The position numbers and the translations under genes were made by a program. Positions 17,246 through 25,827 of a stretch of DNA of 64,000 nt are shown here, one piece after another (the stretch's first letter is position 1; each line of letters opens with the position of its first letter). The notes beneath the pieces are model-generated. The model had not been told where the DNA came from. It worked only from the letters and a program-made list of their open reading frames with translations, and searched no databases. This stretch comes from Bacteroides uniformis. Lineage in GTDB: Bacteria > Bacteroidota > Bacteroidia > Bacteroidales > Bacteroidaceae. Location: the NCBI RefSeq assembly GCF_025147485.1, contig NZ_CP102263.1, forward strand, positions 2,617,501 through 2,681,500. Reading direction: 5' to 3'.

Positions 17246-19486
17246 TTATTCGGTTGCGGGTTGTAGTTTCAATGCTCCGTTTTCCACTTGCACGCGGACT
17301 TTTCCTCCTGCCTTCAATGTACCGAACAGAATTTCGCGCATCAGCAAGGGTTTCAAGTGGGCGGCTATCACGCGGTCCATCTCCCGGGCGCCGTATTCGG
17401 GAATAAAACCCCGTTGGAGCAGCCATTCGTGTGCTTCCTGGCTCAATACCATTTCCACCTGGCGGGAAGACAGCTTGCTGCCTAGTTCTCCGAGTTTCTT
17501 GTCGAGGATAAGTGATGCCATCGGGCGGTCCATGTCATGGAAGACCACCGTGGCAGAGAGGCGGTTGATGAATTCGGGCTTAAAGGTTTTCTTGACTTGT
17601 TTCAGCATGGCTTCTCCGGCGGTGACCTGACTGTTGAAGCCGATGGACGCTTGGCGGGCATATTGTGCTCCGGCATTGGAGGTCATGATGAGGACCACGT
17701 GTCGGCAGTCGGCTTTCCGTCCTTTGTTGTCGGTCAGTACGGCATAATCCATTACTTGCAGCAGGATGTTGAATACGTCGGGATGCGCTTTTTCTATTTC
17801 ATCGAGCAATAGTACGCAGTTTGGAGTCTTGCGTATAGCGTCGGTCAGCAGGCCGCCGTCCTCGTAACCCACATAGCCGGCAGGCGAGCCAATCAGTTTG
17901 GCTACGGTATGCTTTTCGGTATATTCGCTCATGTCGAAACGTTGCAGGGCGATGCCCAGCTCGGCGGCGAGCACTTTGGCAACTTCGGTCTTTCCTACTC
18001 CGGTGGGGCCTACAAAGAGCAGGCTTGCTAGCGGTTTGTTTTCGTCCAGCAGTCCTGCTTTGGACATTTGCACAGCTTCCACTACCTGACGGACGGCTTC
18101 TTCCTGCCCGTAGATGCGGGAGCTGATGCGCTCGTGCAGGCTTTCCAAGGCGACTGTGTCGTCCTCTTTCATGGCGAGGGCATTGACTTTGCAGGTACGT
18201 GCCAGTATGTCGGTTATCAGTGCCTTGTCCACGGTCTGTTCTCCGGAGTCTGTGGGATGTATTTCCCGGTAAGCTCCTGCTTCGTCCACCAGGTCGATGG
18301 CTTTGTCGGGCAGGAAACGGTCGCTGATGTAGCGGGCGCTTGCCTTTACGGCGTAGGGGATGACGTCGGGCTCGTAGGTGACGCCGTGGTAGGTTTCGTA
18401 TTTCTCTTTCAGGCCTTCTACGATATGTATGGCTTCTTCAATGCTCGGTTCCAGTATGTCTATCTGCTGGAAGCGGCGTACCAGTCCCTTGCTGCGTGCG
18501 AAGTAGCGGTTGTACTCGTCGTAGGTGGTAGAGCCGATGAAACGTATTGCCCCGGTTTCCAGATAGGGTTTCAGCATGTTGGAGGCATCCATAGAGCCTT
18601 CGCCCGTGCGTCCGGCGCCTATCAGGTTGTGTATCTCGTCGATGTAGACGATGGCATTTCCCTCACGACCGATGCCTTCCATGATACTTTTCAGCCGCTT
18701 CTCGAAATCGCCGCGATATTGTGTGCCTGCCAGTAGACTGCCCAAGTCCAGCTCATAGATGCGGAAGCCGGCAAGCCGTTCGGGGACGTTGCCCGCTTCG
18801 ATACGGGCGGCAAGCCCATAGGCAAGGGCTGTTTTGCCTACACCGGGTTCGCCCACATGCAACGGGTTGTTCTTTTCTTTGCGGCAGAGCACTTGTATGG
18901 TTCGCTCCAACTCCATCTCCCTGCCGATAAGCGGGTTGTGGTCTGCCAGATGGTCGTTGAGGCAGGTCACGTAGTTACGCCACGGTTCTGTTTTCTCTTG
19001 TTCATCGGGAGATGGCGTACCGCCTGCTTCTTCTGCCAGCTCCGCTTCTTCGTAGTGGGTAATGAGCAGACTGAGGAATTCGGGCAGGTCGCCGCCGACT
19101 GCTTCCTTTAGGAAATGGCATGCCCAGGAATCTTCCAGTTGCAGCAAGCCTTGTATCAGATGGGGAACACCCAGTTCTTCGGCGCTGGAATACTCTGTCA
19201 CCATATAGGCATGTTGTAGGAGTGAACTGAGCTGGACGGAAAGTCCCAACTCGTATTCCACATTGTCGGGGATAGTTTCCACTTCTTCCGTCAGATAGTT
19301 TTCCAGTGAGATGCTGAGCTCCACATAATTGTAGAAGGTATCTTGCAGGGTGTTGATAAAGGGTTCCTGTTCCAGAATGGCGCTCAGCAGATGTTCGGGC
19401 ATGATGAACTCGTGCCGGTAAGACTCGGCTTTTCTTTGTGCGGAAGCGAATGCTTGGTTTACGAATATCGTATTTTTTATATCCAT
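17246..19486 (-). CDS. clpA: ATP-dependent Clp protease ATP-binding subunit ClpA
   Basis: A 746-residue AAA+ unfoldase of ClpA length. The N-terminal repeat domain (residues 1-145) is the ClpS docking site. D1 has Walker [11 protein letters not shown] and Walker [16 protein letters not shown]2 has Walker [11 protein letters not shown] and Walker [15 protein letters not shown]. The loop ASIGFNS in D2 matches the IGF/IGL motif that docks into ClpP, so it should feed substrates to the protease; clpP itself is not in the window. No ClpB-type middle coiled coil is present. It is the middle gene of a clpS-clpA-aat operon. Confidence 0.96.
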   Translation of the reverse strand: MDIKNTIFVNQAFASAQRKAESYRHEFIMPEHLLSAILEQEPFINTLQDTFYNYVELSISLENYLTEEVETIPDNVEYELGLSVQLSSLLQHAYMVTEYSSAEELGVPHLIQGLLQLEDSWACHFLKEAVGGDLPEFLSLLITHYEEAELAEEAGGTPSPDEQEKTEPWRNYVTCLNDHLADHNPLIGREMELERTIQVLCRKEKNNPLHVGEPGVGKTALAYGLAARIEAGNVPERLAGFRIYELDLGSLLAGTQYRGDFEKRLKSIMEGIGREGNAIVYIDEIHNLIGAGRTGEGSMDASNMLKPYLETGAIRFIGSTTYDEYNRYFARSKGLVRRFQQIDILEPSIEEAIHIVEGLKEKYETYHGVTYEPDVIPYAVKASARYISDRFLPDKAIDLVDEAGAYREIHPTDSGEQTVDKALITDILARTCKVNALAMKEDDTVALESLHERISSRIYGQEEAVRQVVEAVQMSKAGLLDENKPLASLLFVGPTGVGKTEVAKVLAAELGIALQRFDMSEYTEKHTVAKLIGSPAGYVGYEDGGLLTDAIRKTPNCVLLLDEIEKAHPDVFNILLQVMDYAVLTDNKGRKADCRHVVLIMTSNAGAQYARQASIGFNSQVTAGEAMLKQVKKTFKPEFINRLSATVVFHDMDRPMASLILDKKLGELGSKLSSRQVEMVLSQEAHEWLLQRGFIPEYGAREMDRVIAAHLKPLLMREILFGTLKAGGKVRVQVENGALKLQPATE

Positions 19487-19498
19487 ATTGTTTCTTTC

Positions 19499-19810
19499 TT
19501 ATTCTTCTTCCTCCGGGGTGACGGTGAGCCGGAGGGGGAAACCTTCATTGCGTGCCATGCGGGTGGCTTTCTGTACTTTGGAGTGGGCGATGTCGTATGA
19601 GTAGATGCCCACTACCGCGGAGTTGCTCTTGTGCACCTGCAGCATCAGTGTTTCCGCTTCTGCCGATGATTTGTAAAAGACGGTGGTGAGTACTTTTACC
19701 ACAAACTCCATGGTGGTGAAGTCATCATTGTAGATGGTGACTTTGAAGCGTCGGGGTTCCCGTAATTCTATGCGTTCTTTTTCTTTGAAAGAAGATTGCT
19801 GTTGTTCCAT
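19499..19810 (-). CDS. clpS: ATP-dependent Clp protease adaptor ClpS
   Basis: A 103-residue adaptor. After an unstructured 20-residue N-terminal tail comes the ClpS core: FKVTIYNDDFTTMEFVVKVL, with the conserved NDD and TTMEFV substrate-pocket residues, then VHKSNSAVVGIYSYDIAHSK and the C-terminal FPLRLTVTPEEE. It binds N-degron residues (Leu, Phe, Tyr, Trp) and hands the protein to ClpA. As first gene of clpS-clpA-aat it probably carries the operon promoter in the short gap to the upstream lipoprotein gene. Confidence 0.95.
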   Translation of the reverse strand: MEQQQSSFKEKERIELREPRRFKVTIYNDDFTTMEFVVKVLTTVFYKSSAEAETLMLQVHKSNSAVVGIYSYDIAHSKVQKATRMARNEGFPLRLTVTPEEEE

Positions 19811-19842
19811 TTCTTTTTAAAAACTACTGTTAAGACATTGTT

Positions 19843-20532
19843 CTACCGTTGTGTGGGCAACGAAAACTCCTGCCAGTCATATTCGTCTCCGTACTCGTCG
19901 GCTATGGCTATGCGTATGGTGACGTTACCCGTCTTTATCCGTTCTCCGGCACTGATGTTGGCGGTGTATTTCACACCGTTGCGCGGAGTTATTTGCTCTA
20001 TCATGACCGACGGCGATATGTAAATACGCTTCATGCCCGTGGTTTCCACCACCACCGGCACTACGTTGTAGGCTGTTTTGTTTCCTTCGTTCATGATTTC
20101 AAAAATCACTTTACAGTTTTCGCCCGAATTGATGACGTGGTTGCGGCTGTCGTCAATGAAACGTATATTCCGTATCCTCAAGTGGTCGATGGCCGATGCT
20201 TGCGGCTGTCTTCCGGATTGCGGGGGATAGGGCTGTGTCCTTTCTATCCGGTAGCTGTACTCCTCCTGCTTTTTGGGGGCTGTGGCTGCATTGGCAATGG
20301 CAGCTCCCGCAATGGTTCCTATGATGGTGCCGATGGCGGAACCCCGGTATCCTCCTCGCCAGCCTCCGTTACTGTCTCCTATCAAGCCGCCGATGGCACC
20401 GCCTACATTACTTCCGATGGCAGCTCCTGCGAGCACTGCGTTAGGGTCGCCTACAGCCATCTGGCTTGTGCCGCATCCGCTGAGGATGATGGTTGCTGCC
20501 AGGATTCCTATAAAAGACTTTTTCATGTTCAT
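19843..20532 (-). CDS. Lipoprotein with glycine-zipper region
   Basis: A 229-residue predicted lipoprotein: signal peptide MNMKKSFIGILAATIILSGCG with the lipobox cysteine at about residue 20. A glycine-rich stretch (about 35-85: AGAAIGSNVGGAIGGLIG and AIGTIIGTIAGAAIANAA) forms a glycine zipper as in outer-membrane lipoproteins of the SlyB/Rick17kDa kind. The C-terminal 110 residues look like a beta-sandwich (NSGENCKVIFEIMNEGNKTAYNVVPV). An alternative start two codons later at 20526 gives the usual MKK opening. Function unknown, probably outer-membrane integrity. Confidence 0.8.
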   Translation of the reverse strand: MNMKKSFIGILAATIILSGCGTSQMAVGDPNAVLAGAAIGSNVGGAIGGLIGDSNGGWRGGYRGSAIGTIIGTIAGAAIANAATAPKKQEEYSYRIERTQPYPPQSGRQPQASAIDHLRIRNIRFIDDSRNHVINSGENCKVIFEIMNEGNKTAYNVVPVVVETTGMKRIYISPSVMIEQITPRNGVKYTANISAGERIKTGNVTIRIAIADEYGDEYDWQEFSLPTQR

Positions 20533-20574
20533 ATCCTATAATTATTATGTTGGGCAGATTGTTTTATAAAAGGG

Positions 20575-21432
20575 CTATTCCCGATAAATCATCTTTTTGG
20601 TCATGCCTCCGTCAATGGTGATGTTTTCGCCATTGATGAAGTCGTTTTCGTCTTGACATAGGAATAGGCACATACGGGCAATATCTTCCGGTTTGCCAAC
20701 CCGTCCGGAGGGATGTTGTGAATGGTCTTCTGCCCGTAATTGTTCATAATCGTGTGTCTGAATCCAGCCCGGAGAGATGGAGTTGACCGTGATGTGCCAC
20801 TCTGCAAGCGATAAAGCCAACGCATGCGTCAATGAATAGATACCTCCTTTGGAAGCTGCATATCCTTCACTGCCCGGTTCACTCATCAGATAGCGGGTAG
20901 AACAGAGATTAATGATTCTTCCGTAGGTATTCGTGCTGTTTTGACTTTTGCGGTGTACTGCCAACGCATGTGAAGTAATGAATACCGGACGTAAATTCAC
21001 AGACAATATTTTATCGAACGTCTCCACACTCGTTTCTGTGATGGGAGAGAATTCACTGATGCCGGCATTGTTTATAATGATGTCAATATCCCCCCATTCC
21101 TTGAAAATATTTTGCAGGCAAAGTTCCAATGCTTCTTTGCTGTTTAGGTCGACGGGGTGAAATTGTGCTCCGGTGGCTTGGGCGGTTTGTTGTCCTTCCA
21201 GTTCATTCTTGTCACAAAAGGCTACTTGGTAATTAAGCTTGCAGAAGGCTTCTACAATGGCTTTGCCAATCCCCCCGGCACCTCCGGTCACGAAAACTTT
21301 CTTTCCGCCTTTTTTGAGGGGAAGTGTCGGCTTATGTAGCGTTTGTACCTTGCCGGATTTTTTCGCTTTCTCCCAAGCTGCTTTGCGTGCCTGGTATTGC
21401 TCGTACTGATTTTCAAGATAATTATCGGCCAT
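20575..21432 (-). CDS. SDR family oxidoreductase
   Basis: A 285-residue short-chain dehydrogenase with an unusual charged 40-residue N-terminal extension (YEQYQARKAAWEKAKKSGK) before the Rossmann motif VTGGAGGIGKAIVE. The NAG motif is in IIINNAGISEF, the active-site Tyr and Lys in YAASKGG, and the C-terminal GENITIDGGMTKKM is typical of the classical type. The substrate is not inferable. A 48-residue lipoprotein is encoded 14 bases upstream on the same strand and may be co-transcribed. Confidence 0.88.
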   Translation of the reverse strand: MADNYLENQYEQYQARKAAWEKAKKSGKVQTLHKPTLPLKKGGKKVFVTGGAGGIGKAIVEAFCKLNYQVAFCDKNELEGQQTAQATGAQFHPVDLNSKEALELCLQNIFKEWGDIDIIINNAGISEFSPITETSVETFDKILSVNLRPVFITSHALAVHRKSQNSTNTYGRIINLCSTRYLMSEPGSEGYAASKGGIYSLTHALALSLAEWHITVNSISPGWIQTHDYEQLRAEDHSQHPSGRVGKPEDIARMCLFLCQDENDFINGENITIDGGMTKKMIYRE

Positions 21433-21446
21433 ATATGTTTCCGGTT

Positions 21447-21593
21447 TTATTGTTTAACTACGGCGTGTGTCACTTCGTACCCGATGACTACTGCCAGTCC
21501 GTTCTGTTTTAGGTATTGTCCGATGGCGGGTACGTAACCGCATCCGTTCAATATGAGCAGGGAGGTGGTCAGTATAGCAATCTGTTTCTTCAT
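21447..21593 (-). CDS. Very small lipoprotein (48 residues)
   Basis: An open frame of 48 codons starting MKKQIAILTTSLLILNGCGY, which is a complete SPII signal peptide with lipobox LNGC at residues 15-18, followed by only about 30 mature residues (VPAIGQYLKQNGLAVVIGYE). The length resembles entericidin or lysis-type lipopeptides, but there is no clear similarity. It is 14 bases upstream of the SDR gene on the same strand. It is a real gene candidate because of the clean lipoprotein signal; the function is unknown. Confidence 0.55.
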   Translation of the reverse strand: MKKQIAILTTSLLILNGCGYVPAIGQYLKQNGLAVVIGYEVTHAVVKQ

Positions 21594-21663
21594 GTCATTT
21601 TGACTTTATTTGGTTTAATGTTACAAAGGTAGAGAAAGTATTGAAAAGGCTATAGGGGTAGCA

Positions 21664-21894
21664 TTATGTTTTCTTTCCTTTTGTCATATTATTTTTTTCA
21701 ATGTGGTGATTCACCTCTCCATTAATGAGAGTTATATGATGGCTTTTACTGATTTTTCCTACTTTTTGTTTGTGGCTTTTCCCACTTTTACGAAATAAGT
21801 TACATATTTCTGTAATTAGAGCTGTCAAAATGGCTATAATGATGGGAACTAACCACTCTTTATTATTTTGTATGAATTCTACTGGATTGCTCAT
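21664..21894 (-). CDS. Small single-pass membrane protein with C-terminal GKI-ING motif
   Basis: A 76-residue protein with one hydrophobic helix (residues 15-31, LVPIIIAILTALITEIC), a basic linker, and a C-terminal segment at 45-65 containing VGKISKSHHITLINGEV. The latter aligns without gaps to residues 10-26 of the protein encoded just upstream (G, K, I, S, I, N, G identical). Its start codon overlaps the stop of that gene by 4 bases, so the two are translationally coupled. No known family was recognised. The layout resembles a membrane effector with a short interaction motif; this is inference. Confidence 0.6.
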   Translation of the reverse strand: MSNPVEFIQNNKEWLVPIIIAILTALITEICNLFRKSGKSHKQKVGKISKSHHITLINGEVNHHIEKNNMTKGKKT

Positions 21895-22991
21895 ATTTGT
21901 ATGTATTTATTAAAGTTAGATATGGATAACGGTGATGAATGAGTGAGTTTCCCTATGATTTTTGTTCCAATATATAATCCTAAGATACTTAAACTTAATC
22001 TTGTTAATGTAGAACTATTTAGTAGATTGAATACTTGCTCCCAGTTCTTATTTAAATTACAAAAATAGTTTCTGACTTCTGTGGCTGTAAACGGTGGCAT
22101 TTCCTTTTTAAACTCTTCAATCAAAGGAATAAGATATTCTTGTTCTCTAACTTTTAATTTTTTATAGAAAAGATCACTGTTTACCTCTGTAAAAGAAAGT
22201 GTGTCTTCTTCGTGAGACGTACAAAACATACAACTTCCCATATCGTTTACTGCATTCATAATTTCGGGATGAATTGATTTGAAGTCCTCTAAAAAACGTC
22301 TGTCTATTTTTTGCCTGAAGAATAAATCATATTGTTTCAGTAAATGATTCTCAAAAGTATCTATCGGATAAAAACCAGAAATATTCATGGTAGCATTTCT
22401 TTGAATTATATACTCGATATCAATGGTCTTAATATTGTAAGCTATGTCAACAATGGGGGAGAGTTGTTTGAAAAACAGTTCCAGCATAAATGAAATAGAA
22501 GGATTGACCATCTGCTGTCTAAGCATCATGAAGGTAATCAAAGCAGATGTTGATGCATTTAGGTTAGGTATAAGTTTTATCGCTTCGTTTAATATGGCTT
22601 TTTCTGTTGATATGTTTTGAAAATTTAGTCTGTCAATTAAAACGTCTATAATAAACTCTTTTGCTCTTTTATCTTCTGTGGAAATATATTCAATTAGGGT
22701 ATCATGTAAAAAGGCTTGCATAGATAAAGACTGGAACCTTTCAGTCAGGTGTTTTTGTTGTTCTTTTGCTAGCTTTTCAAGAATACTTTTTATACACTCT
22801 TCAATTTCTTGTTTAGCTTGTTCTATGGCTGTGGTAGTGTATTTATCAAAGTCTGTCCGTAGGATTTCGAGGCAAGAGGTCTGGAGGTCTTTAGAGATTT
22901 GCCCATCAATTGTTAGATTTCCATTGATAATAACTACATTATTAGAGTTCTCAATCTTTCCAATGTACTGTATTTTATTGTTGTCTAACAT
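21891..22991 (-). CDS. Helical protein resembling the LPO_1073/Vpar_1526 group, with N-terminal beta motif
   Basis: A 366-residue cytoplasmic protein. Residues 10-30 (IGKIENSNNVVIINGNLTID) form a short beta-rich, Asn/Gly-containing motif; residues 35-110 are helical and charged (YTTTAIEQAKQEIEECIKSI), and the rest is a helical repeat-like body with CMFCTSHEE near residue 255. The overall layout, an N-terminal IxIxxG motif followed by YxxxAxExA and a long helical domain, reminds me of the poorly studied LPO_1073/Vpar_1526 family, from memory only. The 4-base overlap with the small membrane protein gene downstream implies a two-gene system. Lower GC than the flanking core genes suggests acquisition. 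Confidence 0.6.
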   Translation of the reverse strand: MLDNNKIQYIGKIENSNNVVIINGNLTIDGQISKDLQTSCLEILRTDFDKYTTTAIEQAKQEIEECIKSILEKLAKEQQKHLTERFQSLSMQAFLHDTLIEYISTEDKRAKEFIIDVLIDRLNFQNISTEKAILNEAIKLIPNLNASTSALITFMMLRQQMVNPSISFMLELFFKQLSPIVDIAYNIKTIDIEYIIQRNATMNISGFYPIDTFENHLLKQYDLFFRQKIDRRFLEDFKSIHPEIMNAVNDMGSCMFCTSHEEDTLSFTEVNSDLFYKKLKVREQEYLIPLIEEFKKEMPPFTATEVRNYFCNLNKNWEQVFNLLNSSTLTRLSLSILGLYIGTKIIGKLTHSSPLSISNFNKYIQI

Positions 22992-23108
22992 ATTCAGTTG
23001 TTTTTGATTTTTTTTTTACTCTATTGAGTCATGTGGTATATTCACATGCTTCACCAATAGACTTATCTTTTCTCCGAATAAGTTCACTATATTGATACAA
23101 GATAACCT

Positions 23109-24182
23109 TCATCTCTCTTCCTTCTTTTTTCCTTGAATTCTCTTTACTTGTTCCTCTATTTCCTCAATCGAAGGCAGTTGACTTTTAATATCTTCGGGAA
23201 TCAGCTTAGACAGCTCATACTCTGATATGCCGATAGGCTGATTTGTTGATTCCAGTGCATATTGCGCCATTACTTGGTTTTTTGTCTTGCAGATAAGCAA
23301 GCCGATGGTGGGGGTATCGCCAGGTTTACATTTTAGATGGTTTACGGCACTGATATAAGTACCGAGTTGACCTATAAATTCAGGTTTGAACTTCTGCACT
23401 TTTAGCTCGATTACGCAATAACAACGCAGTTCCAAGTGGTAAAAAAGCAAGTCGGGATAGATTGTTTCATCGCCTACTTCCAAAGGCATTTGACGTCCTA
23501 CGAATGCAAATCCTTTACCCAATTCAAGCAGAAAACGAGTGATATTCTGTGTCAAAACCTTTTCTAACTCTAATTCTTGAAAATCTTTGGTAATGGTCAG
23601 GAAATCGAAGTTATAGGGGTCTTTGAGTGTCTGTAGAGCTAGGTCACTTTGCGGTTTTGGTAGCAGACGACTGAAATTGTTTACCGCTTTGCCTTGCCGC
23701 TCATAGAGATTGGTATCAAGAAAGTTGAGCAAAACGGCACGACTCCAGCCGTTTTCTACAGTTTCATTCAGATAGAATAGAGCCTTATCCACTTCCTTGC
23801 ATTGGGAGATGATATAGAGATGATGCCCCCAAGGGATGGAGAAAAATTTCTCTTCACCTAATTTGGAAACAACTTGTTGCCAAATTGTATATGGCTCATT
23901 ATAAAATAGATACCACTGCTTTATACTGCGTATGTTTCTATATGAGAACCCTTTCATATCAGGAAATTCTGCCATCAGCTCACGACTCAACTCTTCGAGA
24001 AATCCGCTTCCCCAAGTCATTTCTTTCTGCCGTTCTATAATTTCTGCCCCCAGTTGCCAGTAAAGGTGAAGCAGTTCGCTGTTCACGCGTACAGCCGCTT
24101 TAATCTGTGCACTACGAATGTCTTGTTTTAGGTGGTTTACCCAATCCTTGAACGGTTGATTTATAGATAGTGCTGTTTTCAT
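23109..24182 (-). CDS. YhcG-type PDDEXK nuclease domain protein (DUF1016)
   Basis: A 357-residue protein. The N-terminal DUF1016 winged-helix-like part is recognisable from AAVRVNSELLHLYWQLGAEI and MTWGSGFLEELSRELMAEFP. The C-terminal PDDEXK nuclease core has the Asp in IYPDLLFYHL and the Glu-x-Lys in CYCVIELKVQKF, followed by GQLGTYISAVN. Family members are common in accessory DNA next to restriction systems and transposons, and are thought to act on DNA, but the biological role is not firmly known. Full length, no truncation. Confidence 0.9.
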   Translation of the reverse strand: MKTALSINQPFKDWVNHLKQDIRSAQIKAAVRVNSELLHLYWQLGAEIIERQKEMTWGSGFLEELSRELMAEFPDMKGFSYRNIRSIKQWYLFYNEPYTIWQQVVSKLGEEKFFSIPWGHHLYIISQCKEVDKALFYLNETVENGWSRAVLLNFLDTNLYERQGKAVNNFSRLLPKPQSDLALQTLKDPYNFDFLTITKDFQELELEKVLTQNITRFLLELGKGFAFVGRQMPLEVGDETIYPDLLFYHLELRCYCVIELKVQKFKPEFIGQLGTYISAVNHLKCKPGDTPTIGLLICKTKNQVMAQYALESTNQPIGISEYELSKLIPEDIKSQLPSIEEIEEQVKRIQGKKKEER

Positions 24183-24708
24183 ATTTTTATTTTCTTCATC
24201 GTCATATTCGATGTTTCTATTTCACAAAGTTAAGAAAAAGAATTTATTTCAACTGTAATCCTTTCCGTCTTTTCTACCTCTCCACTTTTACCACACAATA
24301 TACCATCTCCCCCTCTCTTTCCTTTACCTCATCCCGTGTTGCTGCAATATCCTTCCGAACACGTTCACCCGTTTTGCAGAGAATAGGTATCGCACTATGT
24401 CGCTGTATTTCCTCCTATATTTTCGCAGGCGATAATTATTCCCCTTGTAGGGCTTCAAAAGGGAATCCGTCTGTTTCCCTAAGGAGAACGGTTTGTTTCA
24501 ATATGGAGAACAGTTTGTTTCATTAGTAGGAAACAGTTTGTTCCGTTAAAGAAAACAGTTTGTTTTATTGAGTGCGAACAGTTTGTTTCATAGTATGTGA
24601 ACACTTTGTTTCTTACTGTTGTAACAAAGTGTTCACCGTTGTGAACTAAAGTGTTATCTATATTTTCAGTGATAAAATGACATGAAAAGGGGGCTGAAGA
24701 TTACCTTT
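24183..24708. other. Intergenic region with a direct repeat array
   Basis: 526 bases without a supported gene between the YhcG-type and DUF6078 genes. The first 280 bases are pyrimidine-rich on the plus strand and show nothing certain. The remainder holds a 22-23 bp repeat array with an inverted end, described separately. Confidence 0.6.
24465..24658 (+). repeat. Array of 22-23 bp direct repeats (core AACAGTTTGTTT) ending in inverted copies
   Basis: The core AACAGTTTGTTT recurs at 24487, 24509, 24532, 24554, 24577 and 24600 with spacings of 22, 23, 22, 23 and 23 bases, and a degenerate copy lies at about 24465. The last copy, AACACTTTGTTT, is followed by its inverse at 24623-24634, forming a 12-bp perfect stem, and by a more diverged inverse at 24641-24658. 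Between the cores the sequence varies, so the array is a set of phased sites, about two helical turns apart on the same face of DNA. Confidence 0.8.
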
Positions 24709-25143
24709 CTACCATTTGTATTCCTCGCTGTAAGAGTCGAAAGCCGGTTCTCCCGGAATGTTGTATTGGTGGAAAGTTCTGCGGATATAGTTCTGGTCTT
24801 CGGGGGAAAGGTAAGATTCTTCCCGGTAGAAGCGGTAGTATTTTCCGCGGCCGAAATGGGCTATCAACTGGCTTTTCAGAGGTTGGAGATTCTTGTAGGG
24901 AACTTCATCGAGCAAGTGGCTGATTCCCCATGCGACATGTATCTTTTGTGTCGATTGGAAATAGGCGCATTGGCTGCTATCCTCTGGAATACACAGTGGA
25001 TTGATGATGCGGATGGACGGGTACTCGGGGGTATCGCGAAGGGCGGCTAAGCGATGCAGGCAGTTGTCGGCTTTCGGGCATTGGTTGTTGAAACAGCGTG
25101 AGTAGTTGGCAGGTGCTAAAGGTTTCTCGGAAGAATGTTTCAT
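24709..25143 (-). CDS. DUF6078-type hypothetical protein
   Basis: A 144-residue cysteine-containing protein of a Bacteroidales-restricted type: FNNQCPKADNCLHRLAAL near the N-terminus, NPLCIPEDSSQCAYFQS in the middle, and a conserved basic-aromatic block GRGKYYRFYREESYLSPEDQNYIRRTF. The two cysteine pairs may bind a metal. No signal peptide. A minus-strand -7 element TATCTTTG at 25175-25168 is 24 bases before the ATG. Function unknown. The downstream repeat array may affect its 3' end. Confidence 0.75.
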   Translation of the reverse strand: MKHSSEKPLAPANYSRCFNNQCPKADNCLHRLAALRDTPEYPSIRIINPLCIPEDSSQCAYFQSTQKIHVAWGISHLLDEVPYKNLQPLKSQLIAHFGRGKYYRFYREESYLSPEDQNYIRRTFHQYNIPGEPAFDSYSEEYKW

Positions 25144-25231
25144 GTTTATATATACTTTGATGAAGCGACAAAGATAGCACTAACTTTTTGATATAGCCTT
25201 CTGTTCTCTTGTTTGAAATGCCCCCTCATTG

Positions 25232-25274
25232 AAAAAACAGCAGCCGGAACCACTGAATTCAGTAATTCCGGCTG
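25232..25274 (-). terminator. Rho-independent terminator of the NlpE-like gene
   Basis: Stem CAGCCGGAA (25241-25249) pairs with TTCCGGCTG (25266-25274), with the palindrome ACTGAATTCAGT extending the hairpin inside. On the minus strand the stem is followed by TGTTTTTTC, a T tract, 30 bases after the stop codon of the gene. Confidence 0.85.
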
Positions 25275-25303
25275 TACCGTTCTTTCTTATAAGTATGGAT
25301 GGA

Positions 25304-25783
25304 CTATTTCACCTGGATGATGTCATAATTCAAGTCACTCACTGCTTCCTGCAGGCTGTCGTTGACAAGGCGCAGGGTTGTGTCGTTCACTACTACGAAG
25401 TACACCGGAGTGTCCCCGTCGTTCGGGGTCAGCTTGATGGCTGTTTTCTTCTTGTTGTCGACGTCTTTCTGGATAACTTCTTTCTTTCCTTTGGAAGTAA
25501 AGCTCTTGTTCTTTCCGGGGCCTTCGGCATCCAGATAAGTTGTTACCAGCGTGTAGCCGCTTTCTCCGTCGGGACCTACACTGTCTACGCTCAATACATA
25601 CTGGATGCCCGGACCGTCGGCGGCGGGAAGGATTCCTTCGTATACGGCTACGGCAGACGAGTCATTGCCGGTAACAGCCATTACACTTTCGTCCATGGCG
25701 ACGGCGTCATTGTTCTGAGTTCCTTTTGATTGGCAGGATACCAATGCAGCGGCAAGGGCTGCAATCATCATTACTTTTTTCAT
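25304..25783 (-). CDS. NlpE-like lipoprotein (copper homeostasis/adhesion sensor family)
   Basis: A 159-residue lipoprotein, signal peptide MKKVMMIAALAAALVSCQSK with cysteine at residue 17. The mature domain has the NlpE N-terminal beta-barrel signature YEGILPAADGPGIQYVLSV. In E. coli, NlpE activates the Cpx envelope stress system; there is no Cpx homologue visible here and no CXXC motif in the short C-terminal part, so a signalling role is uncertain. The transcript ends at a strong terminator 30 bases downstream. Confidence 0.82.
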   Translation of the reverse strand: MKKVMMIAALAAALVSCQSKGTQNNDAVAMDESVMAVTGNDSSAVAVYEGILPAADGPGIQYVLSVDSVGPDGESGYTLVTTYLDAEGPGKNKSFTSKGKKEVIQKDVDNKKKTAIKLTPNDGDTPVYFVVVNDTTLRLVNDSLQEAVSDLNYDIIQVK

Positions 25784-25827
25784 TGCTTTAATGGTTTAAG
25801 TTAATTATAAAGACGCAATAGCGTTTG

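Noticed and set aside
18068..18736. 222-codon frame on the plus strand
   Set aside because: It is entirely antisense to clpA, has no family features, and clpA is certain from its ATPase motifs.
24487..24611. CRISPR array
   Set aside because: The core is only about 12 bases with spacing of 22-23, repeats are imperfect, spacers are about 10 bases and no cas genes are near.
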